Positions 27,342-36,641 of a DNA stretch of 64,000 bases are shown piece by piece; position 1 is the first letter of the stretch, and each line of letters starts with the position of its first letter. The stretch is from Paenibacillus antarcticus. GTDB taxonomy: Bacteria > Bacillota > Bacilli > Paenibacillales > Paenibacillaceae. The DNA lies in contig NZ_LVJI01000048.1 in NCBI RefSeq assembly GCF_001637225.1, positions 236,521 to 300,520 of the forward strand, given 5' to 3'. Made by a program: the position numbers and the translations under genes. The notes below the pieces were generated by a model, which saw only the letters and a program-made list of their open reading frames with translations, was not told the origin of the DNA and did no database searches.

Positions 27342-27737
27342 TTAGTTAAAACGTAACATGCTTAGTGCACCTTTATAGTCTCTTACATATGTAGGTATAT
27401 ATTTCTTAGAAAGATCAATAGAAGAAACATTCAGTGTCCTTGGATCTAACGACTTCGAATACATCACTCCGTTCACTTCAATATCCACTCCAATTTCTAT
27501 CATTGTGTAAAGAGTCTGTCTTACTTCTGCTCCGCTTACAACGTAATCCGAAGGTACCTTGAGCGTTGAATATATATTATTGTCAGATCGCGTATTCATT
27601 TCGTAGGTTCGCTGTATCGTATCTCCTGTCGTTGAAAACAGATATACTGATAGTGTCAGAGAAACAACAAACATAGAGACAGCTAAGCTAAGACCTATGG
27701 CTTCAGAACTATTGTTTTCAATTGCAATAACAGTCAC
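27342..27737 (-). CDS. Small single-span pilin-like protein
   Basis: 131 residues with a membrane helix at about 13-33 (IGLSLAVSMFVVSLTLSVYLF) preceded by a short polar start ending in SSEA, and a soluble domain. No database family is recognised. The GTG start is uncertain: AGAAGG overlaps it, and a more downstream start is possible. The position among the other three pilin-like genes argues for a shared function. Confidence 0.55.
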   Translation of the reverse strand: MTVIAIENNSSEAIGLSLAVSMFVVSLTLSVYLFSTTGDTIQRTYEMNTRSDNNIYSTLKVPSDYVVSGAEVRQTLYTMIEIGVDIEVNGVMYSKSLDPRTLNVSSIDLSKKYIPTYVRDYKGALSMLRFN

Positions 27738-27799
27738 CTTCTTTTCTTGTCAGAAAGGAGACGCGAATAACACATCTCCTTATGTATTGAAGAGTTCAA

Positions 27800-28282
27800 T
27801 TATTTCTGTTTAAAGGTAATCCCTCGAATGACATTACTGTTGTCTTTAATAACATTTGCTTCAAACTTACCTGATGGATTTACATAATCCATTTCAGATT
27901 CATTACTGGCATAAGCGATAGTGCCCCCTGGTACTACATTAGTCACAGATCCGTAGCCAGAAGTTCCTGCGGGTACAACCGTGTTAATATTTTTGAAATA
28001 CCAAGAACCCGTTGTATTCTTTCCTGTTTTAACTTCAACACCGAATTGTCCTTTGTCTTGGAACTTTCGCAGAGCATTTAGAACTTGGCTACCGGATACC
28101 GTCGTATTGTCATATACAGTGAAAGATGCTTGCGACATTTCCGTTTGGATATCTGCGAAATTGTTTTGAGCTGATTTGGTTGCCTCCTGAGCTGAGATAA
28201 ACAGTACGACTACAATTGTGATCAGTGCGATCGTTAAAAAGATACCTGCCGATACTTTTAAAGCTGTGGATGCATTATTCAT
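27800..28282 (-). CDS. Small single-span pilin-like protein (possible major subunit)
   Basis: 160 residues. MNNASTALKVSAGIFLTIALITIVVVLFI is a short polar tag and one hydrophobic helix; the rest is a small, Asn/Thr/Gly-rich extracytoplasmic domain. AGGAGGA before ATG 28282 is the strongest ribosome binding site of the four pilin-like genes, consistent with the most abundant subunit (inference). The frame is open further upstream but that part overlaps the membrane-protein gene and has no family resemblance. No classical prepilin peptidase site (G followed by F/M/L and E at +5) is present. Confidence 0.6.
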   Translation of the reverse strand: MNNASTALKVSAGIFLTIALITIVVVLFISAQEATKSAQNNFADIQTEMSQASFTVYDNTTVSGSQVLNALRKFQDKGQFGVEVKTGKNTTGSWYFKNINTVVPAGTSGYGSVTNVVPGGTIAYASNESEMDYVNPSGKFEANVIKDNSNVIRGITFKQK

Positions 28283-28329
28283 TTCATTTCTCCTCCTAAT
28301 GTATATGGGTAATTTTTTTATTACCGAAT

Positions 28330-30417
28330 TTAAAGTTTGTTGATTTGTTCGTAGTACACGCCAATTTGTGTGAAACTCATATAAATTAATGGAATAACTA
28401 AATACAGAAAAATAACGGCATACATGGGTGCAAAACCTATCATTTTTCCCCATCCTGCTTTCGCTTCAATCATTTCTTCATAAGATTGCTTTCTTTGCTC
28501 AAAATAGAACTTTCGTTCTGTTTCAAGATCGTCAAATGCTTGCTTAATTGGGATTCTAGCAATTGATAATTGAAGTCTCTCAATTATTCGAACAAGTGGT
28601 GTAAAAGGTGCATCTAGTTTGACCTGTTCCAGAGCCTCTTCTGCTCCACTTTCAAAATTCTGGACACACTTATGCAATGGGTCTTTAAAAATATTAGAGA
28701 ATCTCTCCATCCATTCAAGAATGACTTCGACTGACATACGATCTATTTCACAAAGCATTGCAACGATCGTAAGAAATTGATCTGTTTCATTCTGCATATC
28801 CATAGCACGCATTTTCTTCTGGAATAGCAACAACCAGTATGGCATTTGATATCCAACCCACCCTAACATGATGCTAATCAGAAATTCCCACCATTTCAGG
28901 TATTCAGAGTTAACTTTTTGTATTTTTGAAAGTATCCGAATAGTTGTAGCGTTAAGTAACGTTTCGTTAAAAGATACTGTTTCATCTTGTTTGACCAACG
29001 TCACGACATTGTCTTGCAGTAGCTCAGTTTTCACACCTTTCACTTGCTTCATGATGAGCGTGTCAAAATCCGTTAGCTGATTTGCATTCTGCAATTCTTC
29101 AGCAGACATTTTCCCAAACAAGTTGGTGTTATTCGTAGGAGCTGTCATCACATTGTGTATCGTAATATAGTGCATCGTTGAGAAGGCAATCAACATCCCA
29201 ATAGATAAAATAAAACATAATAAAAACTTATGAAGATAGTGCCATTCGATTGAAAAAGCTGCATTTGCCTCTTTTAATAATCTACTTATCTTAAAGTGTT
29301 CACTTGTCCTACGTGGTGGAGTTAGACGATCAACGAGCCACGCTACTCCTGGAATTTTAAAAATTCGCTTTTCCCAAGGATTTTTTCTAACCTTTGTAAC
29401 ATATGTCCCCTCCTGTTGATCTTGCATTTTTTTGAGAAGTACATACGAGCCAAGAACCACTCCAAAAATAATTAATTTAGTTAAAAACCCCATCTTACTT
29501 GAATAAAATGCTGCCATTAAAGGAAACTGATTACTTGCCCAACTTTCTATCGGTAGTGTAAATAGAATTGGGATTACCGCAATGGCTGTTAACCCCTTAA
29601 AGAGATAGTTTAATTTCCTGCGTTTTAATATTTCCAAATTAATCTCTTCGGTGAGCTTGTTTAAATTATTTAAATATAACGAACCTTCTTTAACGATCTT
29701 GTCTCCAAACTCTTGCACTAAGTAAGACATTCCAGCAAAACCTTTTAGATAACGATTGGGAGCAGATTCATAATATAATTCAAGCTTCTCTTCTGGGTTA
29801 TTGGATGTTAGGACTTCATGTATTTTTCTGGCATGAAGTGCAGCTTCATTAGATGAAGTCTCGGCAGAATCATATATCGATTCTTCGATCATCCCGTGCT
29901 GATGATAATTGTGGCGTACATCTTTTAACAAACAAGCAAGTTGAATAAGCAAACGGTCCTCAACGCGATATACAAATGTATCAATCAACATTCCATTCAC
30001 AACCAACGCTGCAAGCAGAACCATAAATATGAACGTAAAATCTTGATTTACAAATATAAAAATAAGAACGACGGAGCACACAATACTAATCGAAGAAAAA
30101 ACAATTTTAATAGTCTCACGTCGCATCATATGCTCATCATAAGCATGAATAGCTTGTAGTCTTTTTCTTATTCTAAGAACATACCCCCGAATGACAGGAA
30201 CCCTTAGGAGAAATACATAGGAATCTTGAAAGAATTGAGAAAATCTTCTCTTCCATTTCTGCTGATTGGTACCCGCTAATAATTCGTATGAACGTATAAC
30301 CTCTTGTGTACCGTCTCTTTCGGCCCTTCTAGTTAACAGTTTCAGCCAGATGTAAAAGAAGATAGTTAAAGATATGGAACCCAAAAGGACAGCAATTCCT
30401 ATTGTTCTTAAATCCAT
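28330..30417 (-). CDS. TadB/TadC-like (GspF-type) membrane platform protein
   Basis: 695 residues with about eight membrane segments: one at the N-terminus, a pair near 105-150, two near 280-340, one near 415, one near 525 and a C-terminal one near 675. Two cytoplasmic helical regions between them (about 160-270 and 550-660, the latter with VILEWMERFSNIF) have the feel of T2SSF domains. The length is about that of TadB and TadC added together, so this may be a natural fusion. It would form the membrane base on which the ATPase acts. The GTG at 30426 overlaps GGAGGTGA, so ATG 30417 is preferred, 5 bases after the ATPase stop. Confidence 0.72.
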   Translation of the reverse strand: MDLRTIGIAVLLGSISLTIFFYIWLKLLTRRAERDGTQEVIRSYELLAGTNQQKWKRRFSQFFQDSYVFLLRVPVIRGYVLRIRKRLQAIHAYDEHMMRRETIKIVFSSISIVCSVVLIFIFVNQDFTFIFMVLLAALVVNGMLIDTFVYRVEDRLLIQLACLLKDVRHNYHQHGMIEESIYDSAETSSNEAALHARKIHEVLTSNNPEEKLELYYESAPNRYLKGFAGMSYLVQEFGDKIVKEGSLYLNNLNKLTEEINLEILKRRKLNYLFKGLTAIAVIPILFTLPIESWASNQFPLMAAFYSSKMGFLTKLIIFGVVLGSYVLLKKMQDQQEGTYVTKVRKNPWEKRIFKIPGVAWLVDRLTPPRRTSEHFKISRLLKEANAAFSIEWHYLHKFLLCFILSIGMLIAFSTMHYITIHNVMTAPTNNTNLFGKMSAEELQNANQLTDFDTLIMKQVKGVKTELLQDNVVTLVKQDETVSFNETLLNATTIRILSKIQKVNSEYLKWWEFLISIMLGWVGYQMPYWLLLFQKKMRAMDMQNETDQFLTIVAMLCEIDRMSVEVILEWMERFSNIFKDPLHKCVQNFESGAEEALEQVKLDAPFTPLVRIIERLQLSIARIPIKQAFDDLETERKFYFEQRKQSYEEMIEAKAGWGKMIGFAPMYAVIFLYLVIPLIYMSFTQIGVYYEQINKL

Positions 30418-30422
30418 CTCAT

Positions 30423-32312
30423 TCACCTCCAGTGATTTTCTGTGAACTCGATAAACTCTTGCCTTTCCCGTGGTGACATGAATTCCAGCATTTCTTCCTG
30501 ATTTCGACTAGAAATACGATTCACTGCCACATATCCACCATCCTGATATTCGATGATATTCTGAACCTCGTATAATTTCCGGTCCGTTTGTCTTCTGAAA
30601 TATTCAGTCGTTGTGTTCATAAATAATTCCATCTTCGCTTGTGGATCAGAAACATCGCGATAGTCAGTTGGGTAATCAACATTAAGATCAAGAGGGACAA
30701 TCTCAGTAACTCTCTCGATATATCTCTTGCCATCCTGATCCTTCTTCATATGAACATCGAAATTCAATATACTAATGACCTGCTGTTCCGCAATTTTTTC
30801 ATTTGTAAACATTCCAGTCTTCAGCAACGAGTTTCTAATGGATTCTATTAGACTTTTAGTCGTCTTAGCATGATGTGTAAACAATGTGAATAAGCTTGCA
30901 ACTTGGGCCATTTGGATCATCCAAGCCGCTACAACGTCAGTAGCAATTTCACCAAGTAGGTTAACTACACCATCTGTCTTTTTCTGAAGATCAAGTCCCG
31001 CTTGGCCTGTAATCGTATCCGTTTCACGGAAGGATAAGATGTTTCGATTGTGATATATTTTCCTCAAACGTAATTCAAACGTCATTTCTTGTACTCGAAT
31101 CGTATAGGATGCATGAATGTATCTGACTAATGCCATTAAAAGTGTCGTTTTCCCAGTACCTTGTGCACCCGTAAGTCCGATAATTCTACAACCCTTTATC
31201 AAATAGATTAGGAGTGTCATGACTAAAACACGGTTCGTGTCTTTCTCCGATATCAATTCTTCTAGATGAGCAGATCCCGTATCAAATTTTCTAACAAAAA
31301 AAGCCCAAGATTCTGAAAAACTGGGTCTTACCACGACAACACGAGAACCATCTTTCATATCGTTGACTTTAAAGCCATTTGCATCTGACAATTGTCCAGG
31401 ATTGTTATACCGATAGATATTTTGGCAGACTCTCTTTAACTCAGCTTCGGTATTGAAAGAGAGAAAGGCTAAATGAATGGTCTTACCTTTATAAAATATC
31501 CAAACACTGTCGTGACCTAAAGGTATGGACTTCATCTTAGCTTGACTTGAACTCATCATCAGATCATTGTCTGGATCAATCTGATCGATAGGTATACCAG
31601 ATACCCCACCCGACACACCATCTATGCGCATATCACGGATATCATCTATCACGCTGAACCCCTTAAATTCTTGATAAATTCTTTGTACAACAATGTTTAG
31701 CATATCTTCGAAGGATAAGCTCTTCTGTTCCTTGTTATAAACTTCATCCATTTCAGCGACCGTTATGATATAAGATTCCGATTGACTATCATCGATCATT
31801 TCTTTTAATTCAGCGAGATTGTTGTTATCAATCATTTTTGATAATGCATCCATACCAAAGTTCTTCTTGTATTTATGTATGATGATTTCAAATTTATCTT
31901 GGGATGTTAATTGTTCAGAGTTATTGAATGGAATAACCTGATTGATATTCTCACTGTTTAATCCATAGTTTTTATAAAGAAGATCAAAAATTGTGCTTTT
32001 GACATAGTTTTTATCATTTCGGTCACCAAAAGTAGAACCTTTTAACGCCTTTTTCAGTTGTAATCTTTGACTTATGTGTCGATTGTATTCTTCTTCAGAC
32101 AAGAGACCCAATATATCCACGTTAGGTGTTGTTATTTCATTTAGTGCTCTTTTTACGAACTCAACCAATGCTGGAATCGTAAATTTCTTATCCAGTTCAT
32201 GAGGGTGTTTACGCGATTCTCTCTTCTCGGTAAGTTTAAAGAACATGATAACTCCGATCACGAAGACCATTACGACTATCAGGGATGTATTGATCCACTG
32301 ACTCGGCAACAT
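30423..32312 (-). CDS. CpaF/TadA-like secretion ATPase with N-terminal membrane anchor
   Basis: 629 residues. The catalytic core is in the second half: Walker A GAQGTGKTT near 379-387, the Walker B/Asp-box region around LLGEIATDVVAAWM, and the His-box FTHHA, all typical of the secretion ATPase superfamily. The first 25 residues (INTSLIVVMVFVIGVIMFF) form a membrane helix, which CpaF proteins normally lack. It should power assembly of the pilin-like proteins by working with the TadB/C-like protein, which follows 5 bases downstream. It starts 2 bases after the TadZ-like gene, with GGGGGG as ribosome binding site. Confidence 0.82.
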   Translation of the reverse strand: MLPSQWINTSLIVVMVFVIGVIMFFKLTEKRESRKHPHELDKKFTIPALVEFVKRALNEITTPNVDILGLLSEEEYNRHISQRLQLKKALKGSTFGDRNDKNYVKSTIFDLLYKNYGLNSENINQVIPFNNSEQLTSQDKFEIIIHKYKKNFGMDALSKMIDNNNLAELKEMIDDSQSESYIITVAEMDEVYNKEQKSLSFEDMLNIVVQRIYQEFKGFSVIDDIRDMRIDGVSGGVSGIPIDQIDPDNDLMMSSSQAKMKSIPLGHDSVWIFYKGKTIHLAFLSFNTEAELKRVCQNIYRYNNPGQLSDANGFKVNDMKDGSRVVVVRPSFSESWAFFVRKFDTGSAHLEELISEKDTNRVLVMTLLIYLIKGCRIIGLTGAQGTGKTTLLMALVRYIHASYTIRVQEMTFELRLRKIYHNRNILSFRETDTITGQAGLDLQKKTDGVVNLLGEIATDVVAAWMIQMAQVASLFTLFTHHAKTTKSLIESIRNSLLKTGMFTNEKIAEQQVISILNFDVHMKKDQDGKRYIERVTEIVPLDLNVDYPTDYRDVSDPQAKMELFMNTTTEYFRRQTDRKLYEVQNIIEYQDGGYVAVNRISSRNQEEMLEFMSPRERQEFIEFTENHWR

Positions 32313-32314
32313 AC

Positions 32315-33148
32315 TTAAGCCCCCCGTTCGCTATAAATCTTTGTATCTATTCCTGAAGCATCAAGAATTCCCTTTGCACATTTTCTAACGTCATTCATAA
32401 AATGATAATTAACATTCACGGGTCGAATGTTTTTATTTTTGAGAAAGAATTCTAAGACTGATCTATCATTAATAGCATCCATATATCCTGTATTGTGAGG
32501 TATCGTATACATCGGGTTATCACATTTAAATGTTCTCTTGATATGCCCTATGTTATATTTAGAATTTCGATCATATTGTCCTAAGACGATCACGTATTCC
32601 TTATCCTTCAACAATCCATTGCATTCACATCCATTAAAGAATTGTTCTAATACAGATTGGTTTTGATTCAAATTCACAACGATCAAATCTGAGTTGTATA
32701 TAACGGTATTTGTAAATGAATTGTCAAATCCATTGTTCACATCGATAAGCGATACGTCATAAAATTGCTTCGCTGCATCGAAAATACTATTTACGACTTC
32801 TGAGATAGATCCAAAAAGTTCAGTATCTGATTTAGTCGTTCCTGTCATTAGATCGAGACGGTTTGCTAGAATCGGAGTTGTGAAATCACGAACTAATTCT
32901 GGTGTTAATTTCTGACTTCGTACTAATCGTTCCAATGCATCCATACCCGCAGTAGCATAATTCATCTCGCCTTCACCGATATCTTTGTTTCTTATAAATG
33001 TAGATTCCAATGTTGGTTTATCCCAGTGTGTATGACTCATTAATGTTTTGGTCATATATTCCATTGAAATAACAGTTGCAACTGCACTGATATTAGCTGT
33101 ACTTCCAGCCTGCCCTCCAACCGGTGACCAAAAAGCTATTTGCCCCAT
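32315..33148 (-). CDS. TadZ/MinD-like ATPase domain protein, copy 2
   Basis: 277 residues of P-loop-like fold. The loop after strand 1 reads AFWSPVGGQAGSTAN, so the Walker A lysine is missing. GMDALERL, LIVVNLNQN and GQYDRNSKYNIGHIKRTF are shared with the gene at 35050-35898, its evident paralogue. TadZ/CpaE proteins are often catalytically weak and act as polar localisers. AAGGAGGA fixes the start; the gene overlaps its partner at 33136 by 13 bases and lies 2 bases before the ATPase. Confidence 0.7.
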   Translation of the reverse strand: MGQIAFWSPVGGQAGSTANISAVATVISMEYMTKTLMSHTHWDKPTLESTFIRNKDIGEGEMNYATAGMDALERLVRSQKLTPELVRDFTTPILANRLDLMTGTTKSDTELFGSISEVVNSIFDAAKQFYDVSLIDVNNGFDNSFTNTVIYNSDLIVVNLNQNQSVLEQFFNGCECNGLLKDKEYVIVLGQYDRNSKYNIGHIKRTFKCDNPMYTIPHNTGYMDAINDRSVLEFFLKNKNIRPVNVNYHFMNDVRKCAKGILDASGIDTKIYSERGA

Positions 33149-33852
33149 ACGATCTTCCTCCTTTTTGCTTGTTTAAAAGCTGACTTTATTTCTTTATTAT
33201 CTAAACCTGATATGTCCTCAGACAACTTTATTAGCGTTTTTTTGAATAGTCGTGACAAGTGATTAATATCGCTCTGCCCACTATGCTGATTGTTAATTTT
33301 TGAAACGAAGTCATTTTCGTCAAACATCATTTCGAAAGATTCGTCAGCCCATGCGATGGGGAATTTACCCAGAACAGATTCTAAATAGTCTTCAGCTATA
33401 TCGCATGAAACCTGATTCACAACTAGTTTTGTTAGTTGGATGGGTCCATCATCTATTCCCTTGCTACTAAAGAGTTCATTCAAGAACTTAACTGTCTTTT
33501 CAAGGACAATACGTTCATTGTTTACTGCTACATACTTTTTATTGAACTTATGTAAATCTGATTTGGATAGGAATTGTGGGTCATTACAATGAATTATTAC
33601 TTGATCATATTTTTCATTCGTTGTGAGAAATCCCTCAAGATCTGATAGCTTAAGGAATCCATTTGTTATTTCAAATCCATCGTTCTCAGTTAGCTTCAAT
33701 TCACCATGATGGATTTGGGAACCATAATAGATAAACTGTTCTAATGTATTGTCAACAAGCAGTACTCGGTTACCCGTCGTCGATAATATTTTGCACGTAT
33801 ACTGAAGCAAATCACTTATATCACACGACCCAAAAAACAATGTATTATTCAA
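33136..33852 (-). CDS. Degenerate MinD-like partner protein, copy 2
   Basis: 238 residues. The start TLFFGSCDISDLLQYTCKILSTTGNRVLLVDNT reads like the first strand, loop and helix of a MinD/TadZ fold, but the P-loop is replaced by GSCDISD. The same pattern (GMCDKSDILFYLCKLL) occurs in the gene at 35895-36611. It starts with TTG behind GGGGGGA. It is always coupled to a TadZ-like gene here, so the two products may form a pair. No function can be named beyond that. Confidence 0.55.
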   Translation of the reverse strand: MNNTLFFGSCDISDLLQYTCKILSTTGNRVLLVDNTLEQFIYYGSQIHHGELKLTENDGFEITNGFLKLSDLEGFLTTNEKYDQVIIHCNDPQFLSKSDLHKFNKKYVAVNNERIVLEKTVKFLNELFSSKGIDDGPIQLTKLVVNQVSCDIAEDYLESVLGKFPIAWADESFEMMFDENDFVSKINNQHSGQSDINHLSRLFKKTLIKLSEDISGLDNKEIKSAFKQAKRRKIVWGK

Positions 33853-33868
33853 TGCTATCCCCCCTTCT

Positions 33869-34969
33869 CTATGGATTAACTAATGGCTGTTCAAACACTT
33901 CGTTTTCTTTCTCTCTAGCATGAACAGGTTGAACAATGGATTCTTGTGGTATAGAGTGATTTGTAGTCGATAATTGTTCCATTGTTGCTCCATTTTGTGG
34001 ACTAGTGTCTGAAGTGCTTCCGCTGATATCAGGATCTGTTTGTGGTATATATTGATCATTCGTTATTCCTTGATTCTTTTGTTGTTGTACCGTTTGATCA
34101 TTTAATACCTGTTGTTGCAGCATCATACTACCATTTTGAACTTTTGTGATATCTAGCCCATCCATCTCTGACATCGCCTTTTCTATTCTTGTTCTTCCCC
34201 AAGTATCCATTGAAATTTTAGCTTTTTCGAGAATATTTGGGTCTAATTGTATTAGATCGATGACATTAAGATTTATTGGATAGTTCGGAATGGATTTATC
34301 CTGCATAAACGGATCAACATAGGTTATTTCATACAGTTTGGCACCATGGATATAAGCATCCACAATCGCACTTTGCATGGCTAAAATTTCGAATTCATTG
34401 ACTTCATGCCATACCGTAGTACCAAGTAGATCCTTTACTTTTTTCTTCGATAAGATTGTGTAGTCTTGTCCCGTTGGAAACATGATTCGAACATCCACAA
34501 ATTGTCCCTTTTTAAGTTGGGTTGGTAGCTGAAGCACATTATACTCTTGAATTCTTAGATCTTGTGGAGTAACTCCTTCCTCAAAAAGCATAGAATTAAT
34601 TAATGGCGTATTAATGCTAGCATCTATCTTTAGGACTTTTCCTATAAAATCTTCTATACCATCGTTCATATTGTCTGGAACATCTTTTTCAGGTAGTTCT
34701 ATCACCTTTAAATCCGTCTCCGTTAAACTTTCACCCGCCTTCATTTCCTTTGAAGTGACTATCACTCTTTTTTTTGCAGCATTTTGATCTTTAAAGCGTT
34801 TTTCTGCCTCATCAATTTGTGACTGATAAGCCAATCGGATTGTTTTCTCTTCTTTGGCTTGTTGTTTAATTAAATATGTAATCCCACCTGCTGATAATGT
34901 CCCCATAATGAGAGCTCCAGATAGACTTGCAAGAATCAAGTTTTTTGTTTTCTGTCTAATCTTTGACAA
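33869..34969 (-). CDS. CpaB/RcpC-like SAF-domain protein
   Basis: 366 residues: one N-terminal membrane helix (LILASLSGALIMGTLSAGGITYLI), a short coiled stretch, then a SAF domain from about 66 (RVIVTSKEMKAGESLTETDLKVIELP) and a longer C-terminal domain. The last 60 residues are Gln/Pro/Ser-rich. CpaB (RcpC) proteins are exported to the cell surface in Tad systems, where SAF domains may bind carbohydrate. It begins with TTG. There is no secretin gene in the locus, as expected in a cell without outer membrane. Confidence 0.75.
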   Translation of the reverse strand: MSKIRQKTKNLILASLSGALIMGTLSAGGITYLIKQQAKEEKTIRLAYQSQIDEAEKRFKDQNAAKKRVIVTSKEMKAGESLTETDLKVIELPEKDVPDNMNDGIEDFIGKVLKIDASINTPLINSMLFEEGVTPQDLRIQEYNVLQLPTQLKKGQFVDVRIMFPTGQDYTILSKKKVKDLLGTTVWHEVNEFEILAMQSAIVDAYIHGAKLYEITYVDPFMQDKSIPNYPINLNVIDLIQLDPNILEKAKISMDTWGRTRIEKAMSEMDGLDITKVQNGSMMLQQQVLNDQTVQQQKNQGITNDQYIPQTDPDISGSTSDTSPQNGATMEQLSTTNHSIPQESIVQPVHAREKENEVFEQPLVNP

Positions 34970-35019
34970 TGTTTCTCACTCCCTTAAACTTCTAACGTAG
35001 TTCATTACCTTATAGAATA

Positions 35020-35058
35020 GGCGCTTGGAATTAGTTTCCTGCTCGTCATTTAAGCGCC
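35020..35058 (-). other. Intra-operon hairpin
   Basis: GGCGCTT pairs with AAGCGCC, with an inner GGAA/TTCC pairing. It overlaps the stop of the TadZ-like gene and lies before the CpaB-like gene; no T-run follows, so it is more likely an RNA processing or stability element than a terminator. Confidence 0.4.
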
Positions 35059-35898
35059 CTTCTCTATTTTTTTAACCGAATTACTCAAGTTAAGCTGCTC
35101 CATAATCTCCCTAGCTACTGACCGAATACTTTCATAGAATGGAGCTGCAGAGTGTTGACTATTCAAGTGCCGACTTCTATGTATAAACGGTAATAAAGCT
35201 TTCATATTCCATGCATCTAATAAGTCTGTTGAATACGGAATACCATGTATGGACCCTTTGAATCCGAATCTACGCTTCATATTTTGTAGCGTGCAGTGGG
35301 AATGATGATCGTATCTACCAACAACAATGATGTAAGGCTTATGTTGAAGTGCGGCAGGTAGTTGTCCACCTGAGAAAAATGCTTCTATAGCTTGAATATT
35401 CTGTGTTAGACTCACGACAACAAGATCTGCGTTATTAAGAAGAGCACCATCCCCCTTAGAATCCAAATCTTCATACCCACATCCTGCATCCATAAGTACG
35501 AGCTCATAATATTCATTTGCACATGAGAGGATCGATGGTAGTAACGTAGGTCTGTACCCAGGAAGCGTACCCTCTTTTTTGGCATTACCAGTAATAAAGT
35601 CGAGCCTTTCAGGGAGCAAGGGTACCGTATAATCACGGATATTTTCTTTATTAAGACGTCTATTCAGGCATAATCGCTCCAAAGCATCCATACCGCAATC
35701 ACTCATAGATATGAACGAATGATCTAACGCTACCTTTCCTGTCTGAAATGCTTCCTCTACTCTTTCCCCTGCTGCCCCACCATGTCCCAGTAACATACGT
35801 ACTCGATATTCCATTCCAATCATAGATGCGACAGAAGCAGCATGAACCGTACTTCCGCTCCCTCCTAGTAATGGACTCCAAAATGCAACTGTGCTCAT
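35050..35898 (-). CDS. TadZ/MinD-like ATPase domain protein, copy 1
   Basis: 282 residues, paralogue of the gene at 32315-33148: both begin with AFWSP, share GMDALERL, VVVxLxQN and YDxxS followed by KRxF, and have the same length. The P-loop reads PLLGGSGSTVHA, again without the lysine. The start ATG overlaps the stop of the preceding gene (ATGA), and GAGGGG lies just before it. I infer a TadZ-like scaffold or localiser; copies 1 and 2 may form a heterodimer. Confidence 0.68.
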   Translation of the reverse strand: MSTVAFWSPLLGGSGSTVHAASVASMIGMEYRVRMLLGHGGAAGERVEEAFQTGKVALDHSFISMSDCGMDALERLCLNRRLNKENIRDYTVPLLPERLDFITGNAKKEGTLPGYRPTLLPSILSCANEYYELVLMDAGCGYEDLDSKGDGALLNNADLVVVSLTQNIQAIEAFFSGGQLPAALQHKPYIIVVGRYDHHSHCTLQNMKRRFGFKGSIHGIPYSTDLLDAWNMKALLPFIHRSRHLNSQHSAAPFYESIRSVAREIMEQLNLSNSVKKIEKGA

Positions 35899-36611
35899 AT
35901 GTTTCCCCTCTCAACTTGTAGTAGTGCTTGCTTAATTTGTCTATGATCTAATGGCGTTAACTGTTCTATTAATCTACAAATCACTCTTTTGTAACGTCTT
36001 GATAGAGGTTTCATTCGCAAATGTCTTAAATGTTCAGTTGCAAGCTTTAACCCGGTATCTACCTCATCCCAAGGAATAACGATGTACTCATTTGTTAACT
36101 GTACTGGCCATCTATCCCTACAACTATCCATAAAGATATGATCCAATAAACAGTCTACTGTTCGTAAATAGATTCTCTGAAAAAGAAGATCGGTCAATAA
36201 GGGATCATGTAATATCCATTCATTCATCCATTCTGAGCCTTTTTGAAATGACCAAATACCATAGTTCATATTCCAAGTGCACGCTGCAGCTACATTCCAT
36301 GTATCCGTTGAACAGAATATTACGTTCTCAATGTCGTAAATAACAATGTCATAACTGTCTAGCCCTGCCCCGTCATTTCGTAAATGGTTCTCCAACTCCA
36401 TTTGTGAAGTAAACCCACTAGCCACATCAAATTTCATAAATTTAGTGATTGCTGCTAATGGTCGTTCCAACTGTCCCATGTATCGTTGATATTTATGCGT
36501 GTCTGTACCATCCACTAAAAGTACTTTCTTATTGGCAGTTGATAGAAGCTTGCACAGGTAGAATAAAATATCACTTTTATCGCACATACCGGCAAACATC
36601 CATATTTTCAA
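35895..36611 (-). CDS. Degenerate MinD-like partner protein, copy 1
   Basis: 238 residues, the same length as its counterpart at 33136-33852, and the same N-terminal pattern: KIWMFAGMCDKSDILFYLCKLLSTANKKVLLVDGT. The rest is much diverged and unusually rich in Trp and Cys. The start is TTG 36611 with AGGGGA about 12 bases upstream; the match to the paralogue's N-terminus supports it. It lies 30 bases after the kinase and overlaps the TadZ-like gene by four bases. Confidence 0.55.
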   Translation of the reverse strand: MKIWMFAGMCDKSDILFYLCKLLSTANKKVLLVDGTDTHKYQRYMGQLERPLAAITKFMKFDVASGFTSQMELENHLRNDGAGLDSYDIVIYDIENVIFCSTDTWNVAAACTWNMNYGIWSFQKGSEWMNEWILHDPLLTDLLFQRIYLRTVDCLLDHIFMDSCRDRWPVQLTNEYIVIPWDEVDTGLKLATEHLRHLRMKPLSRRYKRVICRLIEQLTPLDHRQIKQALLQVERGNI

Positions 36612-36641
36612 TAGATTGAGTTCCCCTTTCTGCTCATTAAG

